This document shows, piece after piece, positions 57,514 to 64,000 of a stretch of DNA of 64,000 nucleotides. Position numbers and translations under genes: made by a program. Each line of letters opens with the position of its first letter. Within the stretch, counting starts at the first letter, position 1. Where the stretch lies: positions 7,254,001-7,318,000 of the forward strand of contig JBANDB010000001.1 in the NCBI GenBank assembly GCA_037576215.1, in the 5' to 3' direction. The notes under the pieces were generated by a model. The model was not told the DNA's origin. It did not search any database and saw only the letters and a program-made list of their open reading frames with translations. The stretch comes from Armillaria gallica (Eukaryota > Basidiomycota > Agaricomycetes > Agaricales > Physalacriaceae).

Positions 57514-59250
57514 ATGAAGACTGCTATCGTTCTTGGTGCCGCATATGGCGGTGAGTGACTTTCTTTATGCTTTAGGTTAAGTTTGGATGTTATCCTATCT
57601 TATCAATAGGGTCAAGGGCTGCTCAAATATTGGCGGCAGGGATACCGAAGGGTTGGAGGATTCTTCTAATTGATAGAAATTCGTGCGTTAACATTCTTCT
57701 TAAATTGCTTGATTTCACATGCATGGCACCTATAGACACGCAAATTGTTTGTCTGTCTTGTCCCCGAACTCGACCTACACTGATATCCAAATAGATGTAT
57801 ACGTCCTTCCCCGATTTTCTGTTCTGCCTGGACATGAGCATAAAGCGTGTCAGTGACCTACCTTTCTTGCGATGACTAGCGCTGACACTCTCAAAGTTAT
57901 ACTGTACCACAGCGTTTTCCAGCCCCCTAAAGATGACCATCTCGTCCTCCATGCGACAGTGTTGTCTCTAACTGCCAAGTCAGTAACTCTGTCACACTCA
58001 TTCCCAGAGCACAGAATCGACACAACCGAAGTCCCATATGACTATGCGATTTACGCGTTGGGTTCGCATCTCCCGGTACCACTCGACCTCTGGAGAACAT
58101 CGGAAGACCGCACTTACGACGGGACCAAAGCCAAAGCAATCCAGTGGCTGAAGGAGAAACAGAAGGTAATCGAGCGAGCAGTAAGTGTCCTCGTTGTAGG
58201 AGGCGGTGCTCTCATCATCCGTCAGTCTCTCACTACTCCTTGACCTTTCCAACGCTCATTGGAATCAGAATTCGCAACGGACATCGCTGCGGTGCATCCG
58301 TCGAAGAAGGTCACTCTACTTCATTCCAGGAACAGGCTACTTCCTCGATTTGATGAGGGGATGCATCTCGAGAGTATGTCGCATTGATCACTAAAGACTA
58401 TTCTCTTAGCTCCGAGCATGGTAGTTCTCCAGTCACTGGAATCTCTTGGAATCGAGGTAATCCTCGGTGAACGCCTAGACACATCGTCCGCCAAAAAGAA
58501 CAACGAGGGAGGGCTGCGCGTTGTGCATACCCTGTCAGGGAGAGACATTGCCACTGATCTAATGGTTATTTCTTCTTTTACTTCATTCCATAGATTTATT
58601 TCTTACTCCTTCACAGTTACTTTGCACTGGCCAAAAACTGAATACTTCATTGCTCAAGGACATGAACCCACACACGGTCGATGTGCAGACAGGATTGGCG
58701 CGCGTCCTGAGGACGCTCCAGGTATCTGACCTGGGAACGGACCCAGATACGTTACCAGCAGCATTGGTAAAGATCTCCCTAGACATAGCCACAGAGCCGG
58801 GACAAGACCGAGGAAAAGCAATGACTCAGTATCCACATATTTTTGCTATCGGAGATGCTGCTGACGCTTTTGGTGCCATCAAAGCAGGACATAACACTTA
58901 TTTTCAGGTCCGTTTAGGCTTCAGTTTTTCTTACTATTGACTGACAATCTTGGATCTAGGGCGAAGTAGCAGCACGGAACGTTCTGAGGCTTATCAATGA
59001 CAGCGACGAGCCACTAGAGCTGTATACCCTTGGCCCACCAGCTATCAAAGTCTCGTTAGGGCTGGTAAGTCAACTTCAATGCTTCATTCGAGTTTTCTTG
59101 TTGGCATTGATGTGTGTGTAGACAAGGGGCATGTACCAAGCAGATGGTGTCATTGCCGTGAATAATGATGGTGTCGAAGACTTGCAGGCTCCTGCTGTAT
59201 GGGCGTATTATGGAATTCAGGTAGAAGGCGAGGATGGGATGTATGATTAG
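57514..59250 (+). CDS. FAD-dependent pyridine-nucleotide oxidoreductase (AIFM2/AMID-like)
   Basis: Exons 57514-57550, 57610-57682, 57736-57746, 57795-57848, 57897-58220, 58269-58373, 58410-58564, 58617-58907, 58960-59064 and 59122-59250 give 427 residues with all phases closed. The FAD-binding N-terminus is AIVLGAAYGGSRAAQIL. YVLPRFSVLPGHEHKAF is typical of the AMID family. The NAD(P)H Rossmann motif is VLVVGGGAL, the second FAD motif PHIFAIGDAAD, and the LLCTGQ block follows. Such enzymes oxidise NAD(P)H and reduce quinones or oxygen, often at membranes. An 11-nt micro-exon (57736-57746) and an intron of only 36 bp (58374-58409) are unusual. Neighbours are transposons on both sides. Confidence 0.9.
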
Positions 59251-59435
59251 GGGCATCTGTCTCGTACCTACGGCAACAAAGGTCGAAGACTGACTTTTAT
59301 TTACTTGTTTCATTGGCCATAAGATCTGCTTACCAGTAGCATTCCCTAAGTGTATTGCTGTTAGTGGGTCTTGATTTCTAAAGTCAACCATTTACCACCA
59401 TGGGTGAGCACGTGACAGCGATGTTCCTCTGCAAC
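59251..59435. other. 3' flank of the oxidoreductase up to the transposon nest
   Basis: Non-coding. The last 8 bp (59428-59435, TCTGCAAC) are the left target duplication of the outer transposon. Confidence 0.6.
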
Positions 59436-60823
59436 AGGACCCCTGATTATCCCTACTGAGGTTGGTTGAAAAGTCTGGACAAATTTGACCCCCAAAGTAC
59501 AAAATGTCGGTACATAAGTCTGGACAAAGGAGGGTCCGGACAATATATATAGGAACAATTCATCCGGACAAGGCAATCCACGGTGGAGAGGTTGGTACAG
59601 CAGTCCGGACAAAGGACTGATTATTGTCTGCCACTGCCACAAGAGCATGACCCATGTCGCCCATTCAGAACAAGCTGAAAAGTGTATAATGGCTAGGGCC
59701 GAGGGGAAAACCTAGGTTATTTACCGAATCTGGTTTTGTACAGTATTATACAATGTATAATACCATGTATAATACCTGAGGGGTCGAGAGGTCGATTAGC
59801 TATGTATAATACCTTAGTCACGTGCTGTAAAAATCCGGATATCGCAACTATATATAGCTTTGGTCTGAGCGCGATCGAGCATTGATGCTCATCATTACAT
59901 TGTTTAATTACAGGACTTTGTGCCATTGTTGCTGGGTGACTTTGATTCAAATTTTATAGTACAGGTTAACAAAGGAATAACACAGCTAATTTCCTGACAA
60001 ATTCAACTTGTAGTCAACTTGTAGTGCGACACCGGCCCTTGCCATATCTCCTTCTTCTAACAGCGCGCCCATCGAGCCAATAGACCAGCTAAACCTCACA
60101 AAGCTCACAGCGCTCTGCCCCATTCCCTCATCATGTTCCAACCTCATTCTGCCCTCCGGACCCGCTGTCAAAGATCTCCTTGCATTTAAACAACTACCAT
60201 TAGTCACCGACAAACATGTTCTAGTCAGCTTTGGAGGCCGTACCACTCTGCTCACTGAGAAGAATGCTCAAATTCTGCGAGCGATGCATGTTCCACCAGT
60301 GACGCAACTGAATGAGCTGCTGGAAAGTGCCATCTGTGCTTATGAAATTCATGTCGACAACTGTGAGAACGCTCAGCGCTGTTGTCAAGGATGGAGACAA
60401 GGCCAAAAACGAAACGAAAAGGCGAGAAAAATGCACTAGAATTGCGAATTTAATATGTCACGTGACAGGGTATTGTACCATGTATAATACCCTGTATAAA
60501 ACCTCCCTCAAGGCTGCGTAGGTATTATACCAGTGACTGACCCCCCAGAGGTTTTCCCCTCGGCCCTAATAATGACATCCATGTGACAAGGTGGACAATG
60601 AAAGCACAATCATTTGTATTTGGGGCGAAAAATGACATTTTTGGCCATATTTAGGCCAAAATTTGACAGGTCAGATCGAAAGTCCGGACAAAATCTTTTC
60701 AGCCTGAGGTTGGACGAGAAATCCGGACAAATTTCAGCCTCCGCGGTCACCAAAAAGTCCGGACAAGTCTTCAAAAAGGCAAAAATTCCTGTACCAACCT
60801 CTGTAGGGATAATCAGGGGTCCT
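59436..60823. mobile_element. 1388-bp non-autonomous DNA transposon (hAT-like), host of a nested element
   Basis: Perfect 21-bp terminal inverted repeats (AGGACCCCTGATTATCCC at the left end) continue imperfectly through GAGGTTGGT. The 8-bp target duplication TCTGCAAC (59428-59435, 60824-60831) is exact. The arms carry at least eight copies of the subterminal motif TC(C/T)GGACAA. Without the nested insertion it is only about 505 bp and non-coding. Same type of TSD and subterminal motif as the element at 55312. Confidence 0.9.
59694..60568. mobile_element. 875-bp nested non-autonomous DNA transposon (hAT-like)
   Basis: Perfect 20-bp terminal inverted repeats start TAGGGCCGAGGGGAAAACCT. The 8-bp target duplication is ATAATGGC (59686-59693) and ATAATGAC (60569-60576), one mismatch. 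It sits within the element 59436-60823. GTATAATACC-type repeats flank a ~450-bp core. That core contains minus-strand ORFs: 60221-60436, 71 codons with a signal-peptide-like start, and 59986-60255, 89 codons. They may be a captured host-gene fragment; I do not recognise them. Confidence 0.88.
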
Positions 60824-60831
60824 TCTGCAAC

Positions 60832-61157
60832 CGACAACGATCAAATAACGACGTGCTTTGGAGATACTGTGACTGTCGTCTCTGGCACAAGCCCTGTCAT
60901 TTATGATTCAATAATCTACAAAGGTGGCTCATTTTGTCTTCACTTTTTTCCATGTACTTATACTGATAAGAAAACATTCAGGCTTTTGTGAGTGTCATCA
61001 AAGGCAATGGGAAGATTCACCACATCATTCAGCCGAATTATCTTTATCCATATGGCTATTCTCTCGGTGAGATTCTGGGATCAATATCAGTCAACTGTAT
61101 AAATCAAGTTGGTGACTTGTAGTACCACTTCAGACGTCTTCGTGATTACGCAGCCAT
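60832..61157. other. Short unassigned stretch right of the transposon nest
   Basis: Interrupted plus-strand frames (VTVVSGTSPVIYDSIIYKGG; GKIHHIIQPNYLYPYGYSLG) look coding-like, separated by a possible intron. They may be the decayed or split exons of a gene into which the transposon inserted. Not recognised. Confidence 0.35.
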
Positions 61158-61821
61158 CTACTGCAAGTTTGTTACATCAAGAACCGTAGAAGTTCTATCG
61201 CTTAATCCCTTCATATTCTCTCCTATGACGCGGTACGAAATCCCCAAACCCGACAAGACCCGCTCGAAAATGACAAAGCACTCTTTCCCATTATCCAAAT
61301 GCCTTGTACCGTCATCCATCAGCCACTCTTCTACCGGAGCTAGAAGGAAAAAGAATGAAGACGACTTCCTATATTCTGCGAGCGTTTCCTGGAATTTATC
61401 CTTTCTCGACAGGCTCTCCCCTCGTTCCTTCCCATCAAGGTCCGACCTTCCGGTCAACACAGCGTAAACGATCGGATCCAACGCCGACCGATCAAACAGC
61501 TGAATAGGATAAGCTCCTCGAGTTTCTCTCTCGCGATCTATCTGCGCATCCATGATAGCCTCTTGCATCTCCAGTAGCCCTATATGCGCCCTCGTGAACC
61601 CGCGTTCTTTGATGACAGTGCGCGCCACTTCCGTGATGTATGCTGAATCATGCAGATCTAGTTTCTTTGCTAGAGCGTTGCACAGTGTCGTCTTTCCAGT
61701 CGACTGATGTCAAGCTCCCAGATCAGTACACACTACCTTTCAGGAGATACCAAGGAGTACTGACTGATGGACCAACAACGTAAATGCGAGTGCGGGCATA
61801 GTCTGAGCCTTTAGTTGCCAT
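61158..61821 (-). CDS. AAA_28-type P-loop NTPase
   Basis: Exons 61765-61821 and 61158-61703 (61-bp intron) give 200 residues. The splice assembles the Walker A motif GPSSTGKTT near residue 20. A Walker B-like FDRSALDP lies at about residue 90, with an arginine-rich helix region after it. Length and motif spacing fit the AAA_28 family (NadR/TTD14-like nucleoside kinase or NTP-binding domain). It is likely a cytosolic small-molecule kinase or regulatory NTPase; the substrate is unknown. It is transcribed divergently from the RNA-dependent RNA polymerase, sharing a 143-bp spacer. The start is the only in-frame ATG upstream of the P-loop. Confidence 0.85.
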
Positions 61822-61964
61822 GTTGTCGTCGATGTTTGTGGCTGGGTGTCCCTGGCTTCTATAATCTACCCGGACTCTTCTTCTTCCTACGGTCACGATG
61901 TTAAGTTGTTAAGCGCAACTTAAGCGCCCACTCCTATCAGATCATCCACGATCATCTATACATC
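61822..61964. promoter_or_regulatory. 143-bp divergent promoter (AAA_28 gene / RdRP)
   Basis: The entire space between two divergent ATGs. It contains the hyphenated palindrome TTAAGTTG (61901-61908) / CAACTTAA (61916-61923) and two direct copies of TTAAGCGC (61909-61916, 61920-61927). No canonical TATA box at the usual distance. Confidence 0.5.
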
Positions 61965-64000
61965 ATGCCTCATATCCTTCGTGCGGATTGTACGAAAGAT
62001 GACGACTCATGGTCATTCCAAGTTCCGCCAGCTCTCCTCGTACCTCGCCAGAGACAAGGTCGAATCATGGGGAAATTCGTCAGATTCAACGGAGCAGACA
62101 TCCTACTTGAAACAACCGAGTTCTCCAGTAATCGCATTCTGCAATCCGACGATCCCTCAAAGTTTATTCTCGTCGCTTTTGGTGCTCTGCGGCTTCCTGA
62201 TACCAGGCTCAGAGAGTCGGGAGAATATATTGCGCGATTTTTGAAGGAAGGGTTATTTCTGAACGGGATTCAATATCGATTTTATCACCACAGCAATAGC
62301 CAATTGGTACGTCTTTCTTATCAAAGTTGATATGTATAACTCATGGTTCACCTAGAGGGGCCGTAGTTGCTTCCTCCGTGAAGCGAAGACTGACCAAGAG
62401 CTCGACGACCGCATCTATGAACTGGGAAGTTTTGGGAAAATCATGAATGTAGCAAAACGTAAGATCTTGCTTCTCCATTGTACCTCTAGTGCTCACTCGT
62501 TGACAGGCGCAAAGAGAATTGGCTTATTGTACTCAGAGTCGCAGCTCGACTTTCAGCTCAATCCAAATCTTATTGCAGATATCTCCGATATCGTCTCGGG
62601 AGGTGTCGAATTCTCAGATGGATGCGGCCTCATGTCTCGACGGTTGGCAGTTCAAGTCAGTAAAAGCAAGAAAATTATCTTTCGAGGAGTAAGGTATACG
62701 CCGTGCGTATATCAGATAAGGTATCCATATTACGAACACTTTAAAGTCTGTACTAACCGTGATGATTTTTTTTATCAAGGTACTTGGGATATAAAGGTGT
62801 TTTGACGCTTCATCCCAAGTTAGATGCAGATTTGCTGAAGGAGAGGAAGGCATTTGACGTGGATGAATCCAAACGAGCTGAGAAGTGTAAGCAAGAGCGG
62901 ACAGAGTGGGTACTTTCGGACCATCTACGCGAATCTGTATTGACTCAAAACTAGGTTTGTACCTGGAAATTTTGCGGAGATCGCTACCAAGCATCCCCTA
63001 GCACAGTTCCGCAAGAGCATGAAAAAGTTCAGCACGACTGAGAACCCCACATTCTCCGTTGTCGGGTATTCCAAACCCTACACTTTTGGTCGTCTCAATA
63101 ACGAAATCATCGTGCTTCTGTCTAGTCTTGGCATTTCAAACGAGAACTTTCTGAAGAAGCAAGATGAATACTTCGATTGGCTCCGTCGCGCATCATATGA
63201 TCCTATGGCAGCAGTTGATTTTCTTTCTGTCGTGAAGGATTTCGGAACTGCTGAAAGAGTCCTCCTCGATGGGTTAGATAATCCCAAAGTTTCTGCAGAA
63301 ATCCGCCGTTTTCAGCAGAAGGAAATCGCGGATTTCCGGAAAGACGGGAAGAAAGAGCGATCACGGATGATCATCAAGAAGTCGCGCAAGATATATGGTG
63401 TCTGCGACCCCTTTCAGGTACTCAAGGAAGGTCAAGTTCATATACGAATCACGACTGGAAGAGGTGGACCCGCCACACCTATCCACGGCGACGTTTTGGT
63501 TGTGCGCAATCCGTGTTTACATCCAGGTTTGTCAGGCCCTAATCGCAGTCGGGCCAGTATGGCTGATTTCCTTTCAGGTGACTGCCTCAAATTAAGAGCA
63601 GTATACCATGAAAAGTTGTCACACCTGGTTGACTGCATTGTTTTCGCATCTGTTGCACGTCGTGGACACCCGTCTGCTCCATCCATGAGCAGTGGTGGCG
63701 ATCTCGACGGTCAGTTCGACTTTGTTATAATTACGTCTACCACACCGTTCTCATGCTACAAATTTCTTGCCCACAGGTGATGAATACTTTGTTTGTTGGG
63801 ATCCCGATTTAGTCCCTGCGACTGTATCCGAGGTAAGAAGGCGCGTTGCTCAGAAGATAATCTTATGTGTAACATTTGACTAGCCGTACGATTATCCTCC
63901 AAATAAGGAACGAGTCAATAAGATTGTTACCCGCGAAGATTTGTCAAGGCATTTCGCCCAGTATAACAAGTGTGTGTTATTTTCTTCATGGGTCAATAGC
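61965..64000 (+). CDS. RNA-dependent RNA polymerase of the RNA-silencing type (3' part beyond the window)
   Basis: Exons 61965-62306, 62356-62458, 62507-62720, 62780-62884, 62955-63526, 63578-63709, 63777-63832 and 63884-63969, then an intron that runs off the window. About 535 residues are visible. Family landmarks of eukaryotic RdRPs (QDE-1/RDR type): NGIQYRFYHHSNSQLRGRSC, the FSDGCG block, RSMKKF-like KSMKKF, the PIHGDVLVVRNPCLHPGD motif, and the catalytic metal-binding DLDGD in SSGGDLDGDEYFVCW. It makes double-stranded RNA for small-RNA silencing. The N-terminus is shorter than in most such enzymes, so an upstream exon or a genuinely short form is possible. An intron splits the Gly codon of DLDGD. 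Confidence 0.92.

Overview
This window is nuclear DNA of a mushroom-forming basidiomycete (Agaricomycotina). The evidence is dense, very short spliceosomal introns (mostly 47-60 bp, GT...AG, CTNAY-like branch sites), a DUF6535 gene, a chromovirus LTR retrotransposon decaying at CpG sites, a cytochrome P450 with 12 introns and an RNAi-type RNA-dependent RNA polymerase. Gene models were built by hand: I joined open frames at GT/AG sites only where phase and protein continuity agreed. They are predictions without transcript support.

Layout. 1-10063: the C-terminal end of a probable KDZ-type transposase, then a complete Ty3/gypsy chromovirus on the minus strand (613-10063; identical-length 435-bp LTRs, 5-bp TSD). 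Its gag is interrupted by an 877-bp TG...CA insertion. Its ORFs carry eight TGA codons, each explainable as CGA to TGA. 11900-14986: DUF6535 membrane protein. 14987-20484: gene-poor, with decayed duplicated segments. 20485-21942: DUF4436-like membrane protein A (-). 24776-26700: MYND-finger protein (-). 27418-28329: short-chain dehydrogenase (-). 28690-32000: a run of promoter-like units without long ORFs. 32593-33828: bHLH transcription factor (+). 37146-37701: HAP3/NF-YB (-). 38253-40169: MYND pseudogene (+) with an internal inversion. 40970-43138: cytochrome P450 (-). 46835-48311: TPR-SET protein (+). 49251-50733: DUF4436-like protein B (+). 51115-52165: RecQ helicase pseudogene (-). 53294-54227: glutathione S-transferase (-). 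54746-55201: DUF952 protein (-). 55312-60823: four non-autonomous DNA transposons, two of them nested, around a FAD oxidoreductase gene (57514-59250). 61158-61821: AAA_28-type P-loop protein (-), sharing a 143-bp divergent promoter with an RNA-dependent RNA polymerase (61965 to the end, cut by the window).

The most notable larger pattern is mirror symmetry about position ~32.5 kb. A promoter module, a MYND gene and a DUF4436 gene occur in one order and strand on the left (28.8, 25.7, 21.2 kb) and in mirrored order on the opposite strand on the right (36.4, 39.2, 50.0 kb). This suggests an old inverted segmental duplication. One MYND copy has since become a pseudogene, while both DUF4436 copies kept the same nine-exon structure.

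The mobile-element load and the RdRP sit in the same window. CpG-only decay of the retrotransposon suggests that cytosine methylation, not classical RIP, silenced it. No operon logic applies. The genes act separately in transcription (bHLH, HAP3), chromatin or protein methylation (SET), oxidation and detoxification (P450, SDR, GST, FAD oxidoreductase) and RNA silencing (RdRP).
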